This document shows positions 30,949-43,556 of a DNA stretch of 64,000 nucleotides, piece after piece. The translations under genes were made by a program, and so were the position numbers. This DNA comes from Ligustrum vulgare (taxonomy: Eukaryota; Streptophyta; Magnoliopsida; Lamiales; Oleaceae): positions 19,715,446 to 19,779,445 of the forward strand of contig OY743172.1 in assembly GCA_963555705.1 (NCBI GenBank). The letters run 5' to 3'. The notes beneath the pieces were generated by a model, which worked only from the letters and a program-made list of their open reading frames with translations, was not told where the DNA came from and did no database searches. Position 1 is the stretch's first letter. Each line of letters starts with the position of its first letter.

Positions 30949-31295
30949 TGTAGTGATCGAGAAATTTTCAAACTTAAAAGACTTGTTTCATCAAACTTGT
31001 CGCTACGACTCTCCAACCTTAACGATTATTATTCAAAATCAGTGCTCTCGTCTAGTCATATTGTTATTTTAAGATTTTAAGAAAAGAAATTTAAATTCGT
31101 TTAAATCTTTAAGTCCAAATTTCGACTTTAAACTTGTCCCAGTTTCATTCTTTATTTTAAAGTTCAATGGGGTAGACATGGTAGTGATGAAGCTACCTAA
31201 TTTAAGAAAGAAGAAATTTTAATCAAGTATCCAATTATTTTACATCAAGAAAATTTTTAAATTTCGAGGACGAAATTATTTTAAGGTGATAGGGT

Positions 31296-32892
31296 TGTAG
31301 CAATCGAGAATTTTCCATAACTTGTTTAAATAAATATTATTTAAAAAAAAATGTGTCGCTACGACTTTTTCATTTATTTTAAAAACTCGTCTGTGTCTAA
31401 CCATTTACAAGTTAAATTAATTTATTTTGATCTAAATCCAATTCATAATTTATAAAATATCTAAATTTCTTTATTTAATTATTTTTAAGTCCAAAATCAC
31501 AAATTCAAATTTTATCTCAAAATTTATTGTTCTCAAATATATTTTTCAGTCCAAAAAATATCAATTTTAATTCCATTGCCTAATCGAAGTTAGTCCAATT
31601 TTAGTTATTTATCCTAATCAAAATTATACCTAACTAATTCTACCTAATTTTCCCCCACGTTTGCTCCTTCTTTCTTCTTCTTTTCCACCTCATTATCCAA
31701 TCACAAAGTATCTCCAACTAATCTTTACACCAATTCCATCATCATTCCATATCAAACAATTATGATGTTTTCCACTCAAATTCTTTTTCTCCATCATTTC
31801 AACACTCAAATTCCAAAATTTTACCTCCCCACACTTCCATAACATTTCTACAATCCTTAATTCTCTCCCTCAACTCCCTCAATCAAATTTCATTCTTGCA
31901 TGTTTCCTATAATTTTTCCCAATTTTATGATTTCTCAATTTAAGTCAATCAAATTCAATATTTCTCTCATACTCAAATTGTGTCCCCCCTTACATAACTA
32001 ATTTGCAAAACTCATTCAAATTGACAACTCTATTCAATCACATTTCTTAACAAACTCTATATTTCCCATGATCACTCCTTAAGCCCAATTATTACTACAA
32101 TCTTCCACTCCACATTTTATTTTCGTTCTTCCTATAAATTTTTCTCTTCGAAGTATCAAGCTCTACACATTCATGGATGATTGTTAATTCCCAAAAAATT
32201 CCTCCCCAACTTCCATTTTTCATATTAAGCACATTTTTCTTCCCCCATCATCTTCCATCAATCCATGTCATCTCCCCTTGTATAATTGAATCAATTGTTC
32301 AAATTTTCTCTTGAATCCCTCCCAATTATTGATTTAATTATCTTACCAAAAACTGTATCAAAATTCGTAGCCAACTCTAAACCCAAATCAAACAATCACA
32401 AACCAAATTCCAAAAATCTCCAACCAAATGAACAAATCACCAATGCCCCTTCACACCCAAAACCTCCACCAGAGCCTCAATCACCATCGGAACACCATCA
32501 CCCTCGAAACCACTCGCCACCTCCACTCACAACCTCTGTCCCAACGCCACCGCCACCAACACACGAAATCAACCACTGCCAAACTCCAAAGCCCTGGCAA
32601 TCCGCATCAATCACACCCAAAACAACCAAAAACCCGAGATTTAACAAAAACTCAATACTTACCTCAATCGTCGGTCACCAATGCCGCTGAAACGCAGCCT
32701 CGGTCTCATTGACTTCCACACCAAACCACCACAATATTTTCTCACTTCTCGCATACCAACAACCCGCCGTTGCCGCCAAGTGATGGCGGCGCTACCACCA
32801 CCATAGCGCGGCAGCCTCGCAGCGGAAGGGCGAAGCCCACCGCCCCTCGCCGGTGCACGTCTCCCTCTCTTATTCTCTAGTCAACTGAAAAT

Positions 32893-32974
<82 letters not shown>

Positions 32975-34207
32975 TTTTATATTTGATTTTCTGAAATTGC
33001 TTTTAAGTCCCTGCTTAATTTGAAATATTTTTTAAATCAGTCCCCTGGTTTTCAAATCCTTATTAAAGCTCCTTAGTTACAAAGTATTTGTTTCAGCCCT
33101 TATTTTAAAAGAGTTTTTATTAATTAGTCTTCATATTTTCAAAGCCTTTTAATTCAGTCTCAAGTTTTAAAATATTTTAATTCAACCCCTTTATTTTTTA
33201 AAAGTATTATTTCGATCCTTTAATTTTTTTTTTAATATTTTATTCAGCTCTTAAGCTTTGCAAATAATTTATCTTAGCCCCAACTATTTCGAAAATGAAA
33301 ATAATTAGTCCCCAATATATTTAAAATATATGAGTTAGCCCAATAGTTTTCAAAATCTTTTAGTATCAACTCATTTCCAATCCCAACTGTGTTTGATTTT
33401 AATTTTAATCCCTAAACTTTTATTTCTTCTTTTAAAAACTCTTTCAATTGAAACGTTTGAATTCCAAATACCACTTTAAGGTTTATTTATTATTGGCTAG
33501 ACGAGGCGATTATACATTTAGAAGAATAACGTGAACTTTCTTGCTCAACTTTCAGACTCGTGATTTGAGGTAGACTCACCCCCACTAATTAGTTTAAATT
33601 ATAATTGCATGTCTTATGTGAAATTACGTGATTTACATGCTTTGATGCATGAGACGAGAAAAGAATATCTCTTATGAGATAAGATGAGAAATGATGATGT
33701 TATGCATAACTTATGTGCCTTAAGTGTACGAGACGAGACTACCCACACCCTATGATTTTAACAGCCTTGATTTTGAAAATACAAAAGTCCAAGAATATGA
33801 TGATGATGTCACTGTATGATTACATAATTACGTGTTCAATTATTCTGTAAATTAATTATTGGCGATGAGTCTACTGAGTATTTTTCGAAATACTCATTCC
33901 ATTATTTTAACAGTTTTTGCAGATCTTGGAGAAGGCGGCGAATGAAATGACAGTGGTGGCAAATTTAATAAATGATGAAAATTTTTAGTCAATTTTACGA
34001 ATATTACTGATTGGATTATTTATCGTTAATTTTATTTAGACAATTGAGACCTAAGTTTTATGTATTGTTCTATATTTCAATTAATTAAGTTTCGCTTATG
34101 TTTCAAATAATGAATGTGAGGTTTTGGATTAAATTGATTTTCCGCAATAAAATCAGATTTAAAGGACAACGTGACGATCCGGACTCCTCAAAATTCGGGA
34201 CGTTACA
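31296..34207 (+). repeat. 3' LTR, about 2.9 kb
   Basis: It begins TGTAGCAATCGAGAATTTT and ends GGGACGTTACA. A central part (32280-32880) is C-rich and gives Pro/His/Ser/Thr-rich frames without a real protein pattern; the solo LTR has the equivalent at 26500-27300. The end has the blocks gagtctactgagtatttttc and gcagatcttggagaaggcgg typical of this family. A (GA)n run lies at 32895-32969. Confidence 0.8.
32895..32969. repeat. (AG)n microsatellite
   Basis: About 37 uninterrupted AG units within the LTR. A short gagagaga run is at the matching place of the solo LTR near 26470. Confidence 0.96.
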
Positions 34208-34212
34208 ATGTT

Positions 34213-34877
34213 CGTACTTCACACTATTGTGAAACTAGTTATACTTTATAGTAGTTTGAGAAAAAATCAATAGCACTGAATTTGGCTCAAGGCAAAAGGC
34301 TATTGTTGCAAATACAAGGCTTTATCCATACATTTACTCCCAAGTATTTACAAATTCACGTATTAAAATAAAAAAGAAATTGACAATAATATTTAGCTCT
34401 TTTTAAACCAATTTTTAGTAAGTTTTGATAAAAATAAATAAAATATATACTTGAAAAGTTATAGATCCCATTGAAAGTATTATTAAAATTAATTAATGAC
34501 TTTAATTTAATTTTTTATCAACTTTTTTGAACTACAAACTAGTGATATCCATATCCATATCCATATCTATGTCTATATCTATATCTATATCTATATTATT
34601 ATATTTAATAATAGGATAATCGTCACCATGTTACCAACATGCTTTCCCGTCCAAAATTCTTTCTAAATCAGAAAAATTTTGCCGAAAAAAAAAAAGTGTT
34701 AAATGTAAATAATGAAAGTTAGTAATAAATGTGGGTCGTTAAAATGTGTAATTATGTTATAATTATAAAAGTCTAATTAATAAACTTAAAATCGTAATTA
34801 TATAAGAATTTAAATATTGATAAAATTTAAATTTAAAATCATATTTGAATTAAATAAATAAATATTGCAAAATATAG

Positions 34878-34937
<60 letters not shown>

Positions 34938-36249
34938 GCTTATATAGTTTTATTTTTTATAATTATACAATTATTTTGAAAATTGAAAAATATGCATTAT
35001 TGACGTCAAATCGAAAATCTCAACAAAAACTTTTATACTAACTCATAAGTGTTAGCCAACTGTAAACACATTGTCTCTAAAATCACATCAAACATTAAAT
35101 GTAAGGATATGTTTGATTGCCTTGTTTTACCTAGAAAATGTCATATCATGAAAAATATTTTTCACATTTTGTGTTTGTTTGATATTTGATTGGAAAATTC
35201 GACTTAGAAAATATTACAAGCAATTGAAGCATGCTTTAGCCATTTGCCTTAAAAATATTTTTTTACTTATTTGGTGAGAAAACATTTTCCACCTTAGAAA
35301 TCAAACATAGATTAAAAGTTTTATTTTGATGGATTTGATAACATTAAAAAAATAATAATAATAATCGATATTTTTTCAGATAGTGATTTGGAATCTGTAG
35401 CCGTCAATCCATTATATGATACACTTATACTTAAAGATATATATATTTATCTTCTCAAAAGCTTTTGAGATATCTTTATTACTTTTTATATATTGTTCTA
35501 ATTTTGTAAATAGTTTTTTTATAAATCTTAATGAATTGAAATTATATTTAGTTTTATCGTTAATTAGGGATTTTAAAAAGACACTGACGACATATAGCAT
35601 ATATAACTATTTCACAAATTAAAATGCTAAATATTTTGACTATTTAATCTTTATGTGCTTATACATAAATATTTTTACATACAAGTATGAAAAGTAATTG
35701 ATAATAAATGTCACTAACATCTTCTAATCAGAGGCTGTCTTTCAAATTTAATCGAAGATAATTTCCTCTAATTTTCTCATATGCAATGAAAATCAATTAA
35801 AGTCAAAGTCAATCGTTTTCTAATTTCGACTTTAAAAAAAAAAAAAAAACCAATTTTCAACCACGGTCAACTATACAATTTTGTTTCAAGAGTTACAAAT
35901 TGCAAGGGTTTAAAAATTTTAATCCGCGACAAGGATGACAATCAAAGTAATTCAACGACAAACGTTGTATTCAAGGAAGTATTCCATAATTTATAATCGC
36001 GTATCTGTTTTTCATATCATTTAAAAAAAAAAAAATTCTAAAAAATAACATTCAGTTTCTCCGTGCGTCTTTTTAAATTTCTAAATATTTTTCCTCCGCT
36101 ATGAACATAAAATTAGTCCTACTTATAAAATATTAAAATTATTATTGTAAAAAATAAAAAATCGTGTATCACACGAGTGAAATACCAGTGAGCATAAGAA
36201 AGGAATAAGTGGAAGTAAAGGAACCATGACAATGTCACTACATTGTATA
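34213..36249. other. AT-rich spacer with MITE and microsatellites
   Basis: It holds a CCATAT/CTATAT hexamer run at about 34545-34600, an (AT)n run at 34880-34935 and the MITE at 35105-35312. A stretch near 34390-34520 repeats phrases of the element at 38513. Opposed frames at 35412-35622 are AT-rich noise. No gene is recognised. Confidence 0.55.
35105..35312. mobile_element. Tourist-like MITE, 208 bp
   Basis: The ends GGATATGTTTGATTGCC and, in reverse complement, ATCTATGTTTGATTTCT are inverted repeats. TAA is duplicated at 35102-35104 and 35313-35315. Internal sequence is an imperfect fold-back with repeated gaaaat and accttag words. Confidence 0.72.
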
Positions 36250-36668
36250 AGAGCATCTACAATAAATTCTTTATATTTAATGAACATATTCTACATAATA
36301 GATATCGTCTTTAAATTTAATGAGTAAAATTTTTTTACAAGCTCCAACAAACTCTTTATTTTATCATTTTCATAAAAATATTTATTGTTTTTCTTTATTT
36401 TTAATTAATATTTATTTTTTTTAAAATGAATGACCAATGATATCAAATATATGCAATAAAGAAAAGTAATATAAGAACATTGACAATTGAAATTTTTTTA
36501 ATGTATTTAATAACAGAGATTGGCTTTGACTCTCCACATTTGAAGAGTCAAACCCACTTCCTAAATTAAAAATAACATATTAAAGTAAAAAATCTATCAA
36601 AGTGAAATTTTAAGTTTGACTCTTAAAATAAAGAGTATATTAAATTTAGAGTCTATTGAAGATGTTCT
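36250..36668. mobile_element. MITE with AGAGCATCTACAATA-type ends, 419 bp
   Basis: The left end AGAGCATCTACAATAAATTCT matches the reverse complement of the right end, AGAACATCTTCAATAGACTCT, at 17 of 21 bases. Inside, aaatttaatgag and gagtcaaac words recur. These ends are common in plant MITEs of hAT or Mutator type. No target duplication could be seen, so it is old and the superfamily is unsure. Confidence 0.6.
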
Positions 36669-37185
36669 AAATTAATCCATCATCAATGCACGGACACAAC
36701 CAACAAGTTATTGCCCAGCCGAAGCTATTTATTGATATCGTCCACCAAGGTTAATAATGATAGAATACAAGCAACTTCTAATACCACAAATGTACAGGAA
36801 AGCATATGCTAGTAGTATGAATGACATGAGGAAGTTGAGTTCAGTTGAGCAGATCATGGGCTTTATGTTCCAGTATGAAAACCTGGACAGCTAAATTGAC
36901 GTCGGTTCTAAACATAAAACTGAAAGTACATTTTCTCCAAGAGTTTAAAAGTAAAGCAATACCTTTATCCTTGAGTTCAAGCCGATCAAGGATACATATA
37001 TATATTCAAGAAGATTCATAAATGCAAACTATACAAACATTGTCCCACAAAATCAATACTAGAATGAGCAGTATATCTCGACGGAAAAAAAGAGGTAAAC
37101 AAACATGAAATATTTGAACAATAGCACAACGCGTGGTCATGAAAGACCGGGGCTAATGTAACATGTTTGAGGACACATACACGCA
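36669..37185. other. 3' flank of the VAMP72 gene
   Basis: This lies downstream of the VAMP72 stop codon on the minus strand and should contain its 3' untranslated region and poly(A) site. No other gene is seen. Confidence 0.55.
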
Positions 37186-40100
37186 CTAATTACATTTGAA
37201 TCCACCACAAACTGATAATACAATGATAAGAATCAAAGCGATGATGATGGCTAGGACAATAAGTTTTATCTTCATATTCTGAAACCACATCTTTCTCCTC
37301 ATCTTGGTCCCTTGTGTCCTAAAATCTTGAGCCTGCAATAAAATTGTAATGCTCATAGCATCATCTAAGAGGCAGGCAACACTATGATAATTTAAAATCT
37401 GAGAGTAAAGGCTGAAATGCAGCAAATAAAAAAAAAAAATTCCACAGAATTGTTAACTCCCAAAGGAATTTCACGAAGATATATATTTATAAAAGAAGGA
37501 AATCTCAATTAAAGAGTGATCATGCCCAAATGCCGAAAACATCATCACAGTCTACCAGCCTGGCAAACTAATAAAATTGAATACTGAAGAAATGAACAGT
37601 ACTATTGTTAAATCATAGTGACAGACCAAAAACCTAAATCCAAGTTTCAAAATTAAGGAATTGGCCCTAAAGAAAATAAAACAGACAGAATCTTACAAAA
37701 CCTACACCATGGACAGCATCTACACATTTAACATACAGAATCTTACAAAATATAGAGTATAGACTACACCTAAGCATTTATCATAGATCCAGCGCACAAA
37801 ATAATTGATTGCACTATCACTATCAGCATTGTAACTCTAATTTTGATGTCTTCATACTTTTTCTTCACCAATATTGTTGTCATTGAGCTATACCTTGCTG
37901 TCAAGTCTGAACATTATTCATTAGAACTGTAACCCATAAATGCAATGTCATAGAAAACTGTTACTCTACATGATTTTTGCAGATAGCATCTCACTAGATA
38001 GCTAATCCCGAAGTCCACGTGTAGAATTCATAGTCAAACGAACTTTTCAAAACGTAATGTTCAAGACCCTTCATGCAAAGGAAAATATGCACGTCCATTT
38101 ACAAACCTGGGATCGAAGATTCTCAGTTTTATCCACTAGAATCTCAATTTTCTCTCCTCGATCAAGAACCTGCAGCACAAAAGCCTCGATGACAAATTTC
38201 GCACCATATTTCTGAATCTTAGTCTTCTCACATCATCATACACTGTATTGTAGAAATCTCACAAGATGGATTAATCAATACAAAAAATGTTAATGCCCTT
38301 TACCTTCTCAATGTTTTCCATCATCACCCCTTTGACTTCTGAAACCTGAGCCTTTACCTTTGAGAGCTTGTTGATCTCCTCTGGATGATCCACACAGTAT
38401 TGCATTTGCTCCTTCAATTTGGGCCTAATTTTTGTCATGATTTTGATAGACAATGTTCATTAATTGAAATTTTTATCCCAAAAAATCAAATACAAAAAAG
38501 AATGATATCAAAGCCCTATTGGTTTGTCGAGAAAAATAATGTTTTTAGTATATTTTGATAAAAGTAGAAGGAATGTGTGATTGAAAAGTTGTAGGTATCG
38601 TGAAATATATGGTTATAATTAATTGTTGACTTCTTAGATTCTAATTCGTTTTAAGCGAAATCAAACAGGGGCGTAGTTTCAGGGCGGAAAAGAGAACATC
38701 GACTTTCACTCTCAATTCACGTAATTAATAGTCGTAGCAGACTCTGCCCAAACGAAGAGTGAAATATAAGTATATGAAGGTTACCCAAATTCTCTATTCA
38801 GGCTGTTAGCAACAGCTGTAGCAGCCTTTCCCCCACTATATTTCTTGGTGAAATCCTCCTTAATTCGCTCAAGAAATGCCATAGGAATCTGTCTGCCAAC
38901 AGACTCAACAGCAACAACACAATACGCTGTCATTCAGATGTAGAAAAGTCAGACCAACTTTAGAAAAAGAAAAACCAGAATAATCTAAGACCGAGACAGA
39001 CAAGATAGACTCCATGTATAATGTATTGCATAATTGTTAATAATGCACATCTTCATGCCCACTGATCTAGGTGATAGATTATAAAAATTTGACAACTTTA
39101 TTTCTTCTTCAGCATAGTTTCAATTTTTGTAAAACTCAGTCAAAATCTATGCAACAGTTCCAGTCGTTTAAGTTCCAAAGATGAGGGGAGGATGGGATGG
39201 AATTATAGAATTCAGGTTAATTCAAAATTTATCAGCAAAGAAGCAGTGGCCTACATAAGTCACAGAAAAAACAGAATGCAATTCATGATACTTCCATTAT
39301 CAGATCATATAAAGACGAAACGTGAAGAAAATCACTATAAAAATGTACAATAAATTCACATATATAAACAGGTAGAGCAACATTGAAAAAGAAAATGAAG
39401 ATGGCTGGCCATAGAACTATCCATTATATACATTAAAATTGCTTTAAACAATGTAAAGATGCATAGTCAAAGGTTTAATAAAAATTTAAGCAATCAAGAA
39501 ACCAATAGGAATGAACACTAGAGAACACTGATAAATCTATTTAAATTTCTGTCAATAGTAAATAAATAAATAGAAATAAATCCCAAATTTCTAATACTAA
39601 AATGATAATAGTTATAAGGTATTAACAAACGGTTTATAGTATATTGGAATCAAGGTTGTTACTTTCATCTAAGAAAAAATACATCCCCAAAAATTCCAAA
39701 AAGAAATAACAATTTCAATAGCAAGGCATTGATTGTAATCAGTAATTAGAAAACTTCAACAGTAAAAAATAGTAAAGCTCACCCAAGCAGAATAAGAAAT
39801 AAAAACTCTCATTAACTTCCAGGAGTTTCATACTTAATAAAATTAATTTCAAAAGCTACATAGTTAACAACCAGAGATCCAGGCAATTTCTCAGTTTCTA
39901 CATGATCATACAGTGAGGCCGAACAGAACACTAACTGAGCAGCAACATATGGGGCTGGGAGTGGGGTTGCAGGTGTGGGAGGGAGTGGAGTTTCCACATC
40001 TGAGTAACCAACATTTCACATCGTAATACAAACCAGAGCGCGAAGAAAACTAGAATATTATGGCAAAAAGAAAAGGATGAAATCAACAGTGTGAGATCTC

Positions 40101-40767
40101 TATGATCAATTGTTTTTATTTAAAAACAAACAGAAAAATCAGATTGACTCAGCAAAGCCACCACAGAAAAAAGATTCAATAATCAAACATACGAAACTAA
40201 TCACACTCGAAGAGACTTGATTTTCCGTACCAAAAATTGAACTTTTTCAATCACACATTTTACCACCAAAAACATAAATAAACCAGTTTATAAATCAATC
40301 GGTGTTACCAAACGGAGTCGTAACAAAGATCAGATTCATCTGAATAACTACACTTCTACAATTTTATGACCGATGTTCCAAATAAATACGTATTTCAAGG
40401 CTACTTCTTAAAAGAATTAACTTTCGAGTTTAACTTAGATCTAAGCTTCTAATCAAAAAATAATAGGACATAACACGAAAAGATCAAAGAATATAAACAT
40501 CCATACATCGAATACTTAAATACCCAACTGAACAAGAAATTCAACAGATTAATGAACAGATCCGGTTAAGCGCTTACTGAATCCATCCTCAACGAGGTAG
40601 TTGAAAGTGTGACCGTCACAGTTGTAGGTGAACCTGTTGTTGGTAGCGGGGAGTTTCTGGAGGCACTGTGAGGCTATGCTAGTGAAATTCCCCGTGAACT
40701 CCGTGAACTCTGCAAGGACAACTGTCCCCCGTGCCACGAAGCTGTAGATCAACGACTGCTGCCCCAT
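37186..40767 (-). CDS. VAMP72: VAMP72-family R-SNARE (vesicle-associated membrane protein)
   Basis: Five exons with GT/AG sites and matching phases: 40767-40578, 38926-38785, 38424-38304, 38169-38107 and 37332-37186, giving 220 residues, the usual size. The protein starts [14 protein letters not shown] with a longin domain (about 1-120). The SNARE coiled coil (about 125-190) has the central Arg of R-SNAREs in [10 protein letters not shown] basic [10 protein letters not shown] stretch precedes a C-terminal membrane anchor of about 20 hydrophobic residues and a short tail ending F-K-C-N. Plant VAMP72 proteins drive fusion of secretory vesicles with the plasma membrane and cell plate. The start has a good context (GGAAATGGGG). 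The upstream minus strand is CT-rich, like many plant 5' leaders. No fault is seen. It cannot be assigned to one of VAMP721-727 by eye, though 721/722/726-like is the closest. Confidence 0.95.
38513..38672. mobile_element. MITE-like insertion in VAMP72 intron 2
   Basis: The ends GCCCTATTGGTTTG and, in reverse complement, GCCCCTGTTTGATTTCG are similar. The inside shares ttttgataaaa, ttgaaaagttgta and attaattgttgact phrases with sequences near 11575-11660 and 34420-34510, so it is a dispersed family. No target duplication is clear. Confidence 0.5.
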
Positions 40768-41414
40768 TTCCCTCTGCTTACCTTGACCCTCTCTCTATTA
40801 CGTACAAATCTAGAATCTAGAGAGAGAAATATACAAGGGTTTAGTAGAGAGAGAAAGAGTTAGGCGGGAGGAAGCGTGACGATGCGGAGACGGTGAGTGA
40901 GATTTTTATCATTATATTATTAATATAATAATTCTGAAAATATTTTTAATTGGTATTTTTAAATTTTAAGTTATATATTGTGACATGGAGTAATTGGTTG
41001 GATAATTATTTATACTATGTTTGATATATCACAATATCACTTATAAATGTCAATTTAAAATATCTCTCTAAAATTATTCTTTTGAATAGATTGACTTGTA
41101 GAAATAGTGGAATTATAGATGAGTAATGTTATTTATTTTAAATAACTTAACTGGCACACATTCATTAGAGAATGAGGAGATGTCAAAGTTCACATGTACA
41201 AATTACAATTTTCAATGAAAGAGTGTCAACTGAATTGAATTTATTTCAACATTGAAATACATATCATTATTCATTACATATAAGCCATTTTCTGGGTCTT
41301 TTTTTTTTTTTATCTGTCGACTGTCACCACCCGCGGCCACCCTGGCTGTATTGCAAAAATATTCAAACATTTGACTGAAGATGAATTTTAGCACTACTCT
41401 CAAATTATTTCTTA
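40768..41414. other. 5' leader and promoter region of VAMP72
   Basis: The first 100 bases hold the CT-rich 5' leader on the minus strand (gagagagaa runs on the plus strand). Further out the DNA is AT-rich, with a short CCGCGG-containing GC patch near 41327-41345. No TATA box could be assigned with confidence. Confidence 0.5.
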
Positions 41415-41589
41415 GCCTCTGTTCGATAAAGTAATGATTATGATTTTTAAATTAATTTATAAACTACATAATTTTTCAAATCAATCTCTAATCTTATATA
41501 TTTTTTCTCTCCAATTTTTAACCATTCATCTACCAAAAAAACAATAAAAAAAACCATTTTCTTTTTAAGGTTAGTTGTCGAACAGTGGC
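41415..41589. mobile_element. Tourist-like MITE, 175 bp
   Basis: Ends GCCTCTGTTCGATAA and, in reverse complement, GCCACTGTTCGACAA differ at two bases. TTA is duplicated at 41412-41414 and 41590-41592. It lies about 650 bp from the VAMP72 start. Confidence 0.85.
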
Positions 41590-41699
41590 TTAACCATATT
41601 GTTACCTTAAAAGTTTTATATATCTTTTTACTTATTAAAAAAAAATTCATATCAAAAAGTTTCTACCAAATCGAGGCTTGATAGAAATGAATGGTGATT

Positions 41700-42128
41700 T
41701 AGGGATGTCAAGTAGTCGAGTCGAACCGGCTCAAGAGCAGAAGATCAAGGCTCGAGCTTTTTTTGGCTCGAGCCGAACTAAAATTCGTTCCCAAAAATAA
41801 TGCTCGACTCAAGCTTTAAACTCGAATTTTTCGAGCCAAGTCGAGTTAAGTCCCGAACTTTTAAATTTTTTTTATTTTTATAACAAAAATTCATAAAATT
41901 TTTATTGAAAATGTATATATATAGCAAGTTGAGTCAAACTCATGGTTGAAATTCATGGCTCAAGCTCCCATCAAGCTTTTGAGCGGGCTTTTTTTTTTGC
42001 TCGAGCCGAGCCGAGTCAAAGTCCGTTTCTTAAAAAAGCTCGGCTCGAGCCACAAGCCGAGCTAAGCCCGAACTTTTTTTGAGCCGAGCCCAAGCGGCTC
42101 GAACCGACGAGGTATTTTGCTATCCCTA
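41700..42128. mobile_element. non-autonomous hAT element with TCGAG/GGCTCGAGCC words
   Basis: The left end TAGGGATGTCAAG and right end GCTATCCCTA match the Ac/Ds-type end TAGGGATG. Flanks are ggtgattt and ggtgagtt, a near 8-bp duplication depending on one base of placement. Both subterminal regions are packed with ggctcgagc and gagccgag words, in opposite sense at the two ends. Such repeated words are where hAT transposases bind. No coding capacity. Confidence 0.7.
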
Positions 42129-42962
42129 GGTGAGTTTCAAAACGAGCAATAATTGTGGATTGGCTAAAAATAAATATTAATTTGATCTCAATTTTTTAAT
42201 AATTATTGAAAAAAAAATCCATACTGGCAAGAAAAGTTAGAGTTCAAAAATTGAATTAAAAATGAGTACAAGTTAATAAATACATATAATTTTCATGGGT
42301 GAACTGTCCAATTTGAAGGTGGAACGACTGGGTTCTGAAATTATTTTAACGGGTATATGAGTAATTGGATCGAAATTCAGACAAGTGCTTGAATTTTCCA
42401 ATCGAATAATTATCTTTAGCCAGATTATCAGTAGAATATTATAAATCTAATGCCGTATCTTCCATCTTTGTGTACGAATAAAATGTCAATATTAGATTTT
42501 GTTCACTTGACACGTAAATAAATAAATACAAATAAAAATTCGTGTTTAGAGTTTTGAATTACTAGTAGCTTTGTTTGTTAAATTTTTTGTTTAAAAACAA
42601 AAAGAATATGTTATTTTCGAAATAAAATATGTGATTGAAAAATGAAGAAATAAAATGTGTGTGATTAAAAAAGTAATTTAAATAAGTGTATTTAAAAACA
42701 ATTTGCAAAATAGAGACTCAGACAGTCAGACTAGTGAAAATTAAAGCTTACGAGCAAGTTTGGCAGAGTTCCTGTGTATATGGTTTAAGTTGACCATAAT
42801 TCTCCCCAAGGCCTCCTCACTAGCATCCCACCATTCTCCCTCCCTACAATCTACATCTTTTTTAGCATTTAAGGCAAGATTCATGTTGCTTTTATCAGAC
42901 TTGTCTTGCATTTTGGAGAAAAAGGGCACCAGTTGACCATTTCTTTTACAACTATTAATTAG
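42129..42962. other. spacer with MITE-like fragment
   Basis: A fragment at about 42567-42714 resembles the MITE at 24462 (gctttgtttgttaaattttt and gtgtgtgattaaaaaagtaa phrases) without clear ends. The minus frame 42741-43040 is open for 99 codons but shows no known domain; it crosses into the hAT at 42963, so it is probably not a gene. Confidence 0.5.
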
Positions 42963-43047
42963 TAGTGATGGCGAGTGAGGGATTTCGGGTCGGGTATTCT
43001 TACTCATGCTTCGTTTCACAGGTTTCTTTCTTTGCCACACTTTCTAC

Positions 43048-43369
43048 CAGTGTTCTAAAACGCGTGCACAGTGCGCGCCTACTTGAGCCTCTCGTGCATC
43101 GCTTGGTGAAAAGCGCGTTTCGAAAAAATTTTATCTAAAAAACTCACACGAAGCGCGCACAGTGCGCACATAAGCGCGCTTAAGCGAGCACAATGCGTGC
43201 CGATGGGCGCAGCTGCCCTTTTTTTTTTTTTTTTACTTGTTCAAGTATGGGTCAAATTTTAATCAAATATTTAAGAATTGAAAAACGCTTTTTTTAACGC
43301 TTACTCCCGCTTAAGTTTCAAAAGCTTGACTATTGGGTTCCACGCTTCATCACACTTTTTAGAACACTG
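43048..43369. mobile_element. non-autonomous hAT element, 322 bp, nested
   Basis: Perfect 13-bp inverted ends CAGTGTTCTAAAA. Flanks are ctttctac (43040-43047) and cttgctac (43370-43377), 7 of 8 identical. Both ends are dense in gcgcgc, aagcgcg and cttaagcg words, again a subterminal word array. No coding capacity. Confidence 0.88.
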
Positions 43370-43382
43370 CTTGCTACCCATT

Positions 43383-43556
43383 CAATGGCGAATCCAGGAA
43401 TTTAATCCAGCACAAGTGAATTTGTTCTAGGACGAGTGACACTACAGGATAATGGGAAAAAAATTCGATACCAAAAATTGTAAGGTAAAAAAAGAGTTTT
43501 TGGCAGATCCAGCTTAAGCGGCCAACCACCCTAACCAAGGGCTGGATCCGCCCCTG
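43383..43556. mobile_element. non-autonomous hAT element, 174 bp, nested
   Basis: Left end CAATGGCGAATCCAGG and, in reverse complement, CAGGGGCGGATCCAGC match at 12 of 16 bases. Flanks are tacccatt (43375-43382) and tacccatc (43557-43564), 7 of 8 identical. Its target overlaps the duplication of the neighbouring hAT by three bases. Confidence 0.72.

Larger units (their letters stand above)
30949..34207 (+). mobile_element. internally deleted gypsy element of the solo-LTR family
   Basis: A first LTR start, TGTAGTGATCGAG, lies at 30949 and continues for about 190 bp. It is followed by about 150 bp of internal sequence ending in the purine-rich aatttcgaggacgaaatt junction. Then comes a full LTR (31296-34207). 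Flanks are ATGTC (30944-30948) and ATGTT (34208-34212), a duplication with one C-to-T change. Almost all coding sequence and most of the 5' LTR are deleted. The solo LTR at 11731-27568 is the same family in the opposite orientation. Confidence 0.78.

Noticed and set aside
32286..32712. Pro/His/Ser-rich plus-strand frames of 134 and 94 codons
   Set aside because: These are inside an LTR of the same family as above; composition-driven.
42741..43040. 99-codon minus-strand frame near the hAT nest
   Set aside because: It crosses the border of a hAT element, has no recognised domain and shows no splice support.
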